From Charina bottae (lineage: Eukaryota; Chordata; Lepidosauria; Squamata; Charinaidae), in the NCBI GenBank assembly GCA_023362775.1, contig JALMGJ010000011.1, forward strand, positions 25,777,501 to 25,841,500: a stretch of DNA of 64,000 nt, written 5' to 3'. The notes under the pieces were generated by a model. It was not told where the DNA came from, made no database searches, and worked only from the letters and a program-made list of their open reading frames with translations. Each line of letters begins with the position of its first letter. Within the stretch, counting starts at the first letter, position 1. A program made the translations under genes and the position numbers. This document shows positions 51,281 through 61,223 of this stretch, piece by piece.

Positions 51281-54200
51281 CCACCCCCCTCTCCAGACAA
51301 AAACTCCAAAACAACCCCCCTCCTTCGTCCTTGGTGTCAGGTATGATCCCGTGTGAATAAGTGTCCATCTCCTCCTCCCCCTCCTGGGAGCTGGGCAGAG
51401 AAGGGAGGTCGTCTACGAAAGGAATGTCCGGGGAGTCATCCTCTCCTTCTTTTTAATCAGATAGCTCGGATGCCCCCCCCCCCCCCGTCTGGGAACTGCA
51501 AACCAGAGGTGGACGGGCGAGAATCCACCTCCTCCCCCCCTCACTGGCTCCGGCGGAGGGAGCAGAAATGGTTGCTGGCAACTTACTACCACCTCAGGCT
51601 GGCCGGCCTCCTCATCTTCAGCTGGGGGCTGTAGCTCTGGGAGTCGAGCTGGTCGAGGCTTGTGAGGGAAAATCTGATGAAACGTATGCACCAGCAAGGG
51701 GGCATGAACGTCTTTGGCATTTTCCCATGAGCGCTCTGCCTGAGAATACCCCTTCCAGTGTATTAAATACTGAATTCCCCTGCCCCTCCTTCTGAAATCC
51801 AAAATTTCTTGTACTTCGTATTCCGATTCCCCATCGACAAGTATCGGAGGTGGGGGGTGGTATGCGAACGCAAGGCGCTTGGAGGGGAATCTTTGACTAA
51901 CAAGGACTTGTGAAACACTGGGTGGATCTTCATGGAGTGGGGAAGCTGCAAATGATAAGCGACAGGGTTTATTTGCTGTAGCACTGGGAAAGGGCTGACA
52001 AACTTAGAGTCCAATTTCTTGCAAGGCCTGTTAGATTGCAAAAACTTAGTAGAGAGCCAGACCTTGTCTCCCAGTGAGATGGAAGGTCCTTCCTGTCTGT
52101 GTTCATCTGCGTTCCTTTTATAGGCTGCTTTCGCCAGATCAAGCTGCTCCGTTAACAGCTGGTGGGCTGCCTGCCTTTCTGCCAGGAAATCCGTGGCTGC
52201 AGGAACAGGTGTTTGTTGGGAGGAAAGAGGCAACACTCTCGGGTTTGCATCATAGAGTGCTTGGAAAGGGGACATTTTGGTTGAGGAATGTACTGAATTG
52301 TTGTAAGCAAACTCTGCCATTGGGAGGAGTTCTGGCCAATTGTCCTGGCGGTAGTTAATGTAACATCTGAGATATTGCTGCAATAATTGGTTACTTTTCT
52401 CAGCTTCGCCATTACTGCAAGGATGATTTGCAGAGGATAAGTGTATCTTGACCCCCAATGTCTGAAAAAGCACCCCCCAGAATCTGGAAGTAAACTGGGA
52501 ACCTCGATCTGAGATCAAGTGGTTAACCATACCTCTATATCGGAAGACATTGTCCAAAAAGAGCTGTGCTGTAGCTTGTGCTGTTGGGAGGCCCTTGCAG
52601 GGAATAAAATGTGCCATCTTTGTAAAACAGTCCACCACCACCAGGATGGAAGTGAAGCCTTGTGCCTTTGGCAATTCAGTGATGAAATCCATGGAGACAG
52701 TGTCCCAAGGTTGGGGAGGCATGGGTAGGGGTTGCAAGTGGCCTGTTGGTTTCCCTGCAACAGTTTTAGTGCATCTACATACGTGGCAAGAGGCCATGTA
52801 AGTCTTTATGTGTGCTGCCATCTTGGGCCACCAGTAATCTCTGAGTGTTCTGTGCAGCGTCTTGAACACACACACCCGTGTCCTGCCGTTGGGCTATCAT
52901 GACATAGCTGTAGAACCTCTTCCCTCAGGGTTTTGGGAACATAAAGCCGCCCACTATGCCAAAGGGTCCCTGCCTCGACTGTGAATGGGGACGGCGTTCC
53001 GCTCTGGACACCTTCTAGGTCCTCCAGTCTAGCCCGTGCATAGGGGTCTTGTCTCTGCTGAGCCTTGAGGAGATTGTCTGCTAGTCTGACTGCTGCCAAG
53101 ATCTCTACTTGGTCCCCCTCGGGAGACTTCTTAAAATTTTGCGGCTGCAAGATTGTGGCTTGGGTGGCTTGGTCAGGTTCTGCAATGTCCTGCGGCTGCC
53201 TAGACAAGGCGTCAGCCAGCTTGTTTTGTTTGCCTGGCAAGTATGAGATGACAAAATTGAAGCGTGAAAAAAATTGACTCCATCTGACCTGATGGGGGGT
53301 GAGGGATCCAGAGCTCTGCAAAAGAGCTAAGTTTTTATGGTCTGTGTAAACTTTGACTGGAAATGTCGCTCCCTCTAACCTCCATTCTTGAAAGGCTGAC
53401 TTTATGGCAATCAATTCTTTGTTGAAGATATCGTAATTCCTCTCTGCTGGTGACAGCGTGCGAGAGAAATAGGCACAAGGTAACAAAGCTTCCCCTCTTT
53501 CGTCCGCCACTTGGAGCAAAATGGCGCCAACGGCGAAGTTAGATGCGTCACACTGGACGTGGAACTGTCTTAGAGGGTTGGGGTTCCTCAGGAGTGGTGG
53601 GGATGCAAACAGCTGTTTAAATTACTGGAAAGCAGCTTGCTGCTGTTCCCCCCAAGTAAAAGCGTTTGTCTTTCGTTAAAAGCTGAGTAAGGGGACGCGC
53701 TTTCTCCACATACCCCGTAATAAATTTGTGAAAGAAATTTGCATACTCCAAAAATTGCTGGACCTCCTTGACGTTACGGGGAGGCTTCCAGGACAGAATT
53801 GCTTGGACCTTTGCACGATCCATGGCTATGCCTTCTGTGGAAATCCTGTATCCCAGATAGTCTAATTGAGTTAAGTCAAAGGCACACTTCTCTAGCTTGG
53901 CAAAAAGCTTGTTCTCCCTCAGCCTCTGCAGAACGTTTCGCACATGAGTTATGTGGGAGGTGGGGTCCTCAGAATAAATCAGAATGTCATTGAGATTCAC
54001 GATTACATATTTATCTAACAAGTCTGAGAAAATATGGTTCATAAATCTGGAAAATACTGCCCCACAGTTACTTAGTCCAAAAGGCATGACTAGATATTCA
54101 AACTTACCATATCTGGTGTTAAAGGCCGTCAAGTATTCATGGCCTGGTTTTATTCTGATCAAATTGTAGGCATTCCTGAGGTCTAGCTTTGTAAAAATGC

Positions 54201-55114
54201 GGGCCTTTTACAGGCGATCTAGCAATTCCGATATAACTGGAAGAGGGTAGTGGTCTCTAACGGTGACTGTGTTGAGTGTGCTGTAGTCATGCACCGTGCG
54301 CATGGGGGGTCCCTTATCGCCAACCTGTGCCGCTGGGGCAAAAGGATCGGGCTTTTTTGGCACGAAGAAGGTAGGGGCAGATGCCGGTGACGTCGATGGC
54401 CAAATGAACCCCTTCTTGAGGTTGGTATCCACATATTCCTTTAGGATAGCAAGCTCCTTTGGAGACATTGCATAATACCTTGCCGCTGGGATCTTGGCTC
54501 CAGGCATTAAATCTATTGTGCAGTCGAAAGATCTATTGGGAGGCAATACTGTGGCCTCTTGTTCTCCAAAGATGTCTGCATAATCTCCATACTTTGTTGG
54601 TAGGAGAGCCCTCCCTGCTTCCAGACTTGGGTAATGCTCTGTAATTTGTGGTGCAGACAGTCCTGAGAAGAAAAAGAAACTGCTCCGGTCATCCAGTCCA
54701 AATTGGGGTTGTGGAGTTTCAACCACGGTGCCCCTAGGATGACCGGGACTTGCAAGGAAGCAGTAACATACAGTTGGATCCACTCCATGTGATCTGCAAT
54801 GGATAGTTGAATTGGCTGGGTGCAGTGTGTAATGGCGCCTGCCTTGAGAGGTTGCCCGTTGATGGTTTCAACCTGCATGGGGTTTGGTAGTGCAATCGTT
54901 GGAATCTGAAACTTTTCCACCGCTTCCCCATCTATAAAATTGGTTGTCGCACCGGAATCAATCATTACGTTTACAGGTAATGGGTGCTTGGAATCTGTAG
55001 TCAGCGTGGCTGGAACAAGGTAAAATCTTGGCTGCAATCTGCCGCCTGAGCCCTTCTTAATTGCTGGATGGACTCCCTGCGGGGCTCTGACAAGGGGGGC
55101 CGTTGAAGTTTAAC
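51281..55114 (-). pseudogene. pol of element C
   Basis: Protease is in 54513-55037 ([17 protein letters not shown]). Reverse transcriptase is in 54208-54783 and 53617-54162, split by a TAA at LDRL. The catalytic YLDD reads NLND (near 54000), so polymerase activity is lost. RNase H is in 52806-53519, and integrase in 51763-52875 with MDFITELP, ISDRGSQF and NGEAEKSN. A shift moves the chromodomain end into 51413-51802, where [13 protein letters not shown] is followed by HKPRPARLPE without the TGA found in elements A and B. The frame goes on toward the LTR. Confidence 0.85.
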
Positions 55115-56099
55115 TGCTGGGAGGAAGAGGCTGGTATGTGGGTCTACTCTGTGCTTTGGGTTGTAAATCTTACTGGAGCTGCCTGGCATCTGGCCGGGCA
55201 AGCCCTTGCGATGTGTCCTGGCCCCCCGCAATAGAAACAAAGTGCATTCTCCCTTCTCCTTTGTCTCTCGGCTTCAGAGACCCCCCTTCCTGTTGCCCCT
55301 ATCTGCATAGGTTCCTCTGCGCTCAGGGGAACAAACTTGTTAGAGGGGGTAGCAAAACCTGGAAATGCCTGTCGGGTTCCTGCCCTGTTCCTCCCTGGCT
55401 GGAGCTGCTTTAACTCTTCCAATCGAGCATCTATGATGACTGTTAACTGGTATAGACCTTCCAATGTAGCTGGTGTGCCCTGCCGCACTAATTCCGTCTT
55501 AATCTCTTTGTCCAGTCCTTGTTTAAACTGATCCTTCAATGCCACCTCATTCCAACCCAAATCTCCTGCCAGCAGTTTGAAATCTGCGATGTACGCCCTA
55601 CTCTCCTGTTCCCCTGTCGGAGCCGTCGGATCTCTCAGCTGGCAGTGACTTCTCTGATTGGATCATCAAAATGGGCTCTGAAACGGGCCATAAAATTCTG
55701 GTAGTTGTCCAGAATTGGGTCGTTAGCTTCCACCATGGGGATGGACCATCTTGCGGCTGAGCCTTTCAGCAGACTTAAAATGAAGGTGACTCTGGACCTC
55801 TCCATTGGGAACTCAGCTGGTCTGCTGTTGAAAAACATGGTGCACTGGGCGACGAAGGTCCTGAGCTGCGCTGTCTCTCCCCCAAATTTCTCTGGCAAAC
55901 ACCCTGGGGATCGCAGAACGACTGGTGGTGCTGGTGCTGCTGGTGCCGGCTGCTGGACGACTGGGGCTGGTTGTTGCATTTGTTGTATCATCGCTGCTTG
56001 CAAATTGTTAATCTCATCGTCGACTTGCTGTTGGTGTTGTGTTAATGCTGCCGCGAGTTGAATTATTGCCTGTTGCAATTCCTGTGTCTGAGAAGCCAT
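55081..56099 (-). pseudogene. gag of element C
   Basis: It starts [10 protein letters not shown] at 56099, and the first frame ends at 55635, where a CGA has become TGA after EVTAS. A 1-base loss follows near 55598. The frame resumes through [17 protein letters not shown] to the zinc knuckle [14 protein letters not shown] (about 55210) and overlaps pol. Confidence 0.85.
55108..55114 (-). promoter_or_regulatory. Candidate -1 frameshift heptamer of element C
   Basis: GTTAAAC on the minus strand in the gag-pol overlap, conserved in phase with elements A and B. Confidence 0.5.
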
Positions 56100-56142
56100 T
56101 ATCCTGGTTTGTTTTTTCCTCCCTCTTCTGCTGGGAGTTGCG

Positions 56143-56155
56143 GTTTAGCAGGATT
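56143..56155 (-). promoter_or_regulatory. Self-priming site of element C
   Basis: AATCCTGCTAAAC on the minus strand, two bases past the 5' LTR, exactly complementary to the LTR segment at 56236-56248. Confidence 0.75.
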
Positions 56156-56157
56156 GA

Positions 56158-56401
56158 TGTTGTGTGTAGGTGCAGAAGTAACACGCCGAGGCAAGGAATC
56201 TAGTCTATAGTGTTTATTGCATACCTACATACAGTAATCCTGCTAAACTAACATTGCCTAAAGATTCCCAAGTATATCAGTCCAACCTAGGGCGGAGCTT
56301 TCTTCTGACGTTTGGGAAAATAGGCTAGGCTCTCCGAGCTGCGTGCCCGCTTCTCTCCCATGGCCCAGCCCTCTTCTCCACTCTCTTGTGTCTCCCTGAC
56401 A
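56158..56401 (-). repeat. 5' LTR of element C
   Basis: 244 bp, same length as the 3' LTR and differing at a handful of sites. Confidence 0.88.
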
Positions 56402-57442
56402 AGCAGCGAAATGTTTATATTTCTCCGCTCTTATTGCATCCGCAGAATGCCGCCCAACGGCCCTGTTTAAGATAACACAATCTCTTCTGGGTAAGGTGGA
56501 GTCGGTGACCCACCTGCAGGGCCGTGCGGAAGAATTTTCTGAGCATCTGCAGGATAAAGTCGCTCAGATCCGATCTAGGTTGGACTCCAAGCGTGAAGCA
56601 GAGTCTGGGGAGATGCCAAGGGAACGTCATTACCCGGTTATCTGGGATCGGTTTGATCCTGTTGGGGCTAAGGAAGTGGACAGGATCCTCCGGACTGTAA
56701 AGGCCACCACATGCCATCTAGATCCTTGCCCTTCCTGGCTGGTGCAAGCAGCCAGAGAGGTGACATGTGGGTGGGTCCAGGCGATGGTTAATATATCTCT
56801 GGGGGAGGGGGTGTTTCCAGATGCCTTCAAGGAGGCGCTGGTGCACCCCCTACTCAAGAAACCATCACTGGACCCTACTATTTTGGACAATTTTCGTCCT
56901 GTCTCCCACCTCCCCTTTTTGGGGAAGGTGGTTGAGAAGGTGGTGGCATTACAACTCCAGAGGATTCTGGATGAAACGGATTATCTGGACCCCTTTCAGT
57001 CGGGTTTCAGGCCGGTATATGGGGTGGAAACTGCATTGGTCGCGCTTATGGATGATCTCTGGCAGGAGCGGGATGGAGGAAGTGCGTCCATCCTGGCTCT
57101 CCTCGATCTCTCAGCGGCTTTCGATACCATCTACCATTTGCCCCTGGAGGTGAGGCAGGCCCCATCGCTGCTCTCCTTCCGAAAGAACTTAAAAACCTGG
57201 TTTTGCCGCCTCGCGTGGGACGGGAATAGGAATAGCTCCTCATGGGTATGGTTGGTGTCTTAGAGCCCTTTTAAGATCATGTTGGTATTAGGTTGGTTAA
57301 GATCACCCTCTTGGATTTTCTATTTAATTTATAATAATAAGTAGTTGTATATTGTATTTTTATATTTTATAATAGAATTTTAATCTTTATGTTTGTAAAC
57401 CACCCAGAGTCCCCTTTGGGGGAGATGGTGCGGTGATAGAAA

Positions 57443-57443
57443 T

Positions 57444-57487
<44 letters not shown>
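57443..57487. repeat. (TAA)n microsatellite at the LINE tail
   Basis: About 14 TAA units end the L2/CR1-like LINE, as usual for this group. Confidence 0.9.
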
Positions 57488-57490
57488 TTG

Positions 57491-57718
57491 CAGTGAAGCA
57501 GATCTTCTTCTGCGTCTAAAGCTACTGTTTAACTCCACCTTCAGGAAGCTGGTCCTAAGTCTGGACGAAAGAGGAGGGCGGTCCTCTTGCCAGCAAAGTC
57601 CAAAACCAGGTGTGTATCCATGAACAATGGACAAATCAAATATGGATATGCTACTGCATTCAGGCCAACATGTATCAAGCATCAGTGGATAACCAGAGTC
57701 ACAGTGTTGGTCAAAACA
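57491..57718 (-). repeat. LTR-like fragment related to the element D LTR
   Basis: The last 100 bases (57618-57718) match 60990-61093, ending in ggtcaaaaca. This is the reverse complement of a TGTTTTGACC start, consistent with the U3 end of an LTR. The remainder differs from element D. Confidence 0.4.
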
Positions 57719-57720
57719 TA

Positions 57721-58522
57721 GGGTGAATAAAAAAAGATGGTATAAACCTCAAAAAGCTGGAGGATTGGGGCTCCCGAATTTAAGATTATATTATATAGCA
57801 AATCAAATAAGTTATATTATAGATGGGATAGTAGGACAAGGAGAGTTGAATTGGTTGGAGATGGAGACTCAAGTACTGGAATGGAAATTGGAAAATGTAT
57901 TTTTTTAATAAACTTATTAAGAAATGGTTGGAAGGAGTTGAGAACCCCTTTTTAAAAATTATTTTAAGGATTTGGGCAAAATATAAGGAAAAATTAATGC
58001 CAGTTGTCTCCCCTTTGACTCCAGTGGTGATGATGGAAAAATTCCCTATAAATTTAAAGAAGGAATTGGAAAAGGAATTGAGGGAGAAGAAAATATTTCG
58101 AATAAAAGATTGGGTGAAAGAAATGAATAGTAAAGATTGAATAAGAGAGGTATTAAGGGAAAGAAAGTTATCTTGGCTTTCTTTTTGGCTTCTTGGCTTT
58201 TCTAATTGTATACAATTAGAGAAATGGATAAAGGAATATAAAGAATGTAGAGGCTACACAAGATTTGAGAAGATGATTTTAGAGATAGAAGATAAAGAAG
58301 AAAATTTAGTTATAAAAGGAGATACAAGTGAAATTTATAAGATATCATTAGAAACTGTAGATCAACAGGATCATCTTAAATCGGTATGGGATTATGATTT
58401 AGTACAACAAATAAGTAGTCAGAGTTGGGAAAAGATATGGGACATGCGTATTTTAAAAACTATGTCCGTAAGGATAAAGGAAAATTACTTGGATTAATTG
58501 GTTTGGAGATGGTACCTGACAC
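57721..58522 (+). mobile_element. L1 ORF2 fragment
   Basis: Frames 57723-57908, 57895-58140 and 58273-58497 give KAGGLGLPNLRLYYIANQ, IKKWLEGVENPFLKII and MRILKTMSVRIKENYLD, then WRWYLTP. These are the later part of L1 ORF2. Stops and a frameshift interrupt it. It ends abruptly where element D begins. Confidence 0.75.
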
Positions 58523-59092
58523 CTGGACTTTAGCAGGGTCTATTCCCACTCCCTCATTGGAGATTCTATAACCCAGATAATCCAGTTCAGTTTTGTGGAA
58601 TTCACATTTAGATAGCTTTGCATACAATTTTGCTTCTCTGAGCTTTTGGAGCACTTTTTTGACCAAAATCTCATGTTCAATCTCTGGGGGCCCTGTGGGA
58701 GTATACACTCCATCTGCAAACATAAACACTCCAGTGTCCCAGTCAATCTTAGGTTTGGCACTTCGTAGCCATTGTAATCCCAAAATTATAGGGTAATGTG
58801 CTATAGGAGCCACTATAAAACTCAAAGTCTCTTTATGGCCCCCAATTTTCATGGTAACGGCTTCAGTGCAATGTTCCACAGCTCCTCCGCTAGCCTCCGA
58901 GCCATCCAACTGAGTCAATATTATTGGGTACTTCAGCCTCACAACTTTTAAGTCCAGTCCTGTGACAGTAGCTGGGTGAATTAAACATTTGGTGCAGCCT
59001 GAATCTACCATTGCCTTTAAATCTGCTTTGCAACCAGTTCTGGAGTTATACAACTGCACCCCCACCATTAGAATAGTAGATTCCTTACTCAC
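58523..59092 (-). pseudogene. Protease/RT fragment of element D
   Basis: The protease has LKAMVDSGCTKCLIHPA and the later PIILGLQWL. After TGPPEIEHE the text switches to the reverse-transcriptase end VKKVLQKLREAKLYAKLSKC and [14 protein letters not shown]. About a whole polymerase core is therefore deleted in frame. The start is the first Met; the real start is probably a -1 shift from gag. Confidence 0.75.
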
Positions 59093-59154
59093 CGGCTTCT
59101 CTGCGCCTCCAGAGTCTCCCGCCTGCCTATGGGCACCACTTAGGGCAGGCGTGA

Positions 59155-60621
59155 TTAGTTTTCTGCCGGCTGAGAGATTTCAGTCTCTGATTCCTCAGAA
59201 GATGATGAGTCTTCCTTCACTCTGCGGTGCTCAGTTACAGCTGCCACCTGGGTAGTCCCTTTGTATTTCCTTTGCACAGACTTCCCTGGTTTCGCAGTTG
59301 CTTTACCAGCTGAGGGGGTATTCATACATTCCACGGCTCTATGGCCCAGCTTCCCACACTTAAAACACAACCCCCTTTGTGATCGCTGCTCTCTCTCATC
59401 TGCACCAGGTATTTGCCCTCTCTTAAGAGTGGTTATCGCTTGCCCGGGTGTGGACGTATTTCTCCCTTGTGTCATAGCCTTCACCCTTCTCTTCACTTGG
59501 TATCTGGTGTTCTCCACTTCTCCAGCTAAACAGATCCAGTCCTCTACATTATCTGGGTCTCCCCTTCCGAGGGCCCAATTCAGCACCTCTGGGCTAAAAC
59601 CTCCTTTAAAATATTCCACCTTCGTTGTTTCTGACCAATCAGGAATCTTGCCCGCAATTGCCTTAAACTCCAAAGCATACTCTGACACAGTCTTTGATCC
59701 CTGCTGCAATTGCTGCAATTCCGTCTTTGCTTTTAATTTAGCCAATGGGTCCTGGAATCACTTTTTTAGACTACGCAGAAATTCCCCTAAGTCCTGCAGC
59801 TCAGGAGCTGCGGCATCGTGTAGCTGCACCAGCCAATCTGCTGCTGGTCCCTTCAGCCTAGATCCCACTAAGTTCACTTTTGAATTCTCTGAAGGGAACC
59901 CCCCCCCCCCGAACTCTGCCATATACAACTTCATGTTTTTTATGAAGTAAGATAACTGGTGTGGTTCCCCATTAAACTTAATCCGCAGGTCCCTAAATCC
60001 CCCTCTCTGTTGGCCAGGGCTCATGTTACTCACAGGAGGCTGTCCCCAGAAAACAGAGGGATGCGAGGCTTTCCTTTGGCTCGCTGCAGGAGGGGGTGGC
60101 GGAGAGGGGGTCGCTCTCGCTGACTCTGGTGTCGACTTCCTGGAGGAGGCTTGTGAGGAACCAGGTTCAAATGGCCCTTCCCTCATTTGAGACTTTGAGA
60201 GGGACAAATTCTGCAGCAACACCTCCATCGAAAGCAGGCATGACTCAAAGTCTCTCACCTTCTGCGGGGTGGCATCATCGACTTCCTCACTGCTGCTCCT
60301 TTCCTTGGGTCTGGCTCCTTGCGATCGGTGGGGCCTCATCTCTAGCTCAGGTCCCCACTCCTCTCTGGCCGGTCTGCCTCTGCCTGGCCTCTGGTCATCT
60401 TCCACCGTGGTTTCCCACAATTCTGCATCCGCCTCTTGTGATGACTGCACATAATCCAGAGTAAATAAGCTCTCATCCACAGGTAGCGCAGCCCCTTCCC
60501 CTGTAGGCGAAGACCCTCCGGCAGCTCCTCTCAGCTCCGGTTCCTCTTCCTCTACCAATCCAGGCTGCGCTTTTTCCTTCAACATTCTTTCCAGGTTTAA
60601 GTCTCGCTGGACTGCTCGCAC
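59155..60621 (-). pseudogene. gag of element D
   Basis: A single frame of about 489 codons contains one stop (TGA at 59758-59760, after LRSLKK). The acidic, Ser/Pro-rich N-terminus is followed by a capsid-like part (LVQLHDAAAPELQDLGEFL, YALEFKAIAGKIPDW, VEYFKGGFSPEVLNWAL). A zinc knuckle, CFKCGKLGHRAVEC, follows. It is a retrotransposon gag and shows no sign of domestication, given the stop and the linked LTR. Confidence 0.8.
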
Positions 60622-60645
60622 CCAGGTAGAGTTAACTTAGGGAGA

Positions 60646-61093
60646 TGTAACTTAATGTAATGACTACAGAACCTATGGTTGCAATAAAACAGTCTCACAA
60701 GTATTCTTGGAAAAAACTATTTTACTACAAAGTTACTGAATATGATAGAAAGTTACATCTGAAGAAAGCATGGGCTTTCTTCCCTTGATAATATCCCCCC
60801 AACCCCTCCCCCTGCTCAGGCAACTTAGATGGTGTCTCCTTTCACTCCTGTACACTCTCCACAACCTCGGTCTACCGGCTGGCAGATTACAGATGAAGGA
60901 ATGCGGGCACGGCCTCTTCTCCTTAACTCTTCCCATGCATGATCTCCTGTGCAGAGGTCTGGAGCTCTGCAACTTGGTTCATGACAGCATCCATGAACAA
61001 TGGACAAATCAAATATGGATATGCTACTGCATTCAGGCCAACCCATGTATCGAGCATCAGTGGATAACCAGAGCCACAGTGTTGGTCAAAACA
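60646..61093 (-). repeat. Candidate 5' LTR of element D
   Basis: On the minus strand it would run from TGTTTTGACC to GTTACA. The end at 61093 rests on the point where similarity to 57618-57718 stops. An alternative end at 60986 (TGTCATGAACC) also has TG. A poly(A) hexamer is visible in the plus-strand complement near 60690. Confidence 0.45.
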
Positions 61094-61202
61094 TGGCCAA
61101 AGAATTGATTACAGAACAAAACATATTTTATTATATCAAAATTGGACACTATTCCAGTCAAAAGCAAATCATTGCTCAAAAAGGATCACATTACAGAATT
61201 TC
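61094..61202. other. No feature seen
   Basis: AT-rich spacer before a target-site duplication; nothing recognised. Confidence 0.4.
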
Positions 61203-61223
61203 AATAATGGCCCTATCTGAACT

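Larger units (their letters stand above)
51037..56401 (-). mobile_element. Sushi-type chromovirus C in the L2/CR1-like LINE
   Basis: The 5365-bp element has 244-bp LTRs (56158-56401 and 51037-51280). The flanks are agcgg (51032-51036) and agcag (56402-56406), a 5-bp duplication with one change. The whole gag-pol layout is present on the minus strand, but with a TGA and a 1-base loss in gag, a TAA in reverse transcriptase, altered catalytic residues and a frameshift in the chromodomain region. Confidence 0.9.
47931..57490 (+). mobile_element. L2/CR1-like LINE with endonuclease, interrupted twice
   Basis: Its own parts are about 47931-47978, 48716-51036 and 56402-57490. The endonuclease domain lies in 49990-50615 (LLLNARSVNNKAPLICDLI, CITETWLGTEGG, LMVLGDFNLPS, LTPDLVFLS). 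The linker and start of the reverse transcriptase follow (LDNFRPVSHLPFLGKVVEKV, DPFQSGFRPVYGVETALVAL, LDLSAAFDTI, about 56880-57130). The frame then jumps to the C-terminal LPLEVRQAPSLLSFRKNLK, so most of the reverse transcriptase including its catalytic motif is deleted. Stops lie at 50613 and near 50714. The 3' tail has a CCACCCAGAGTCCC-type end and (TAA)n. An L1 and element C are inserted in it. Confidence 0.8.
58523..61093 (-). mobile_element. Ty3/Gypsy element D, truncated and internally deleted
   Basis: On the minus strand it has a 5' LTR candidate (60646-61093), a gag (60621-59155) and a protease joined directly to the end of a reverse transcriptase (59092 to 58523). Integrase and 3' LTR are missing. 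The family is distinct from A-C. Another piece of its gag lies at 17750-17922. Confidence 0.75.

Noticed and set aside
60646..60986. Self-priming in element D
   Set aside because: I compared the sequence after the LTR with the LTR by eye and found no match longer than about six bases, so the claim cannot be extended to this family.
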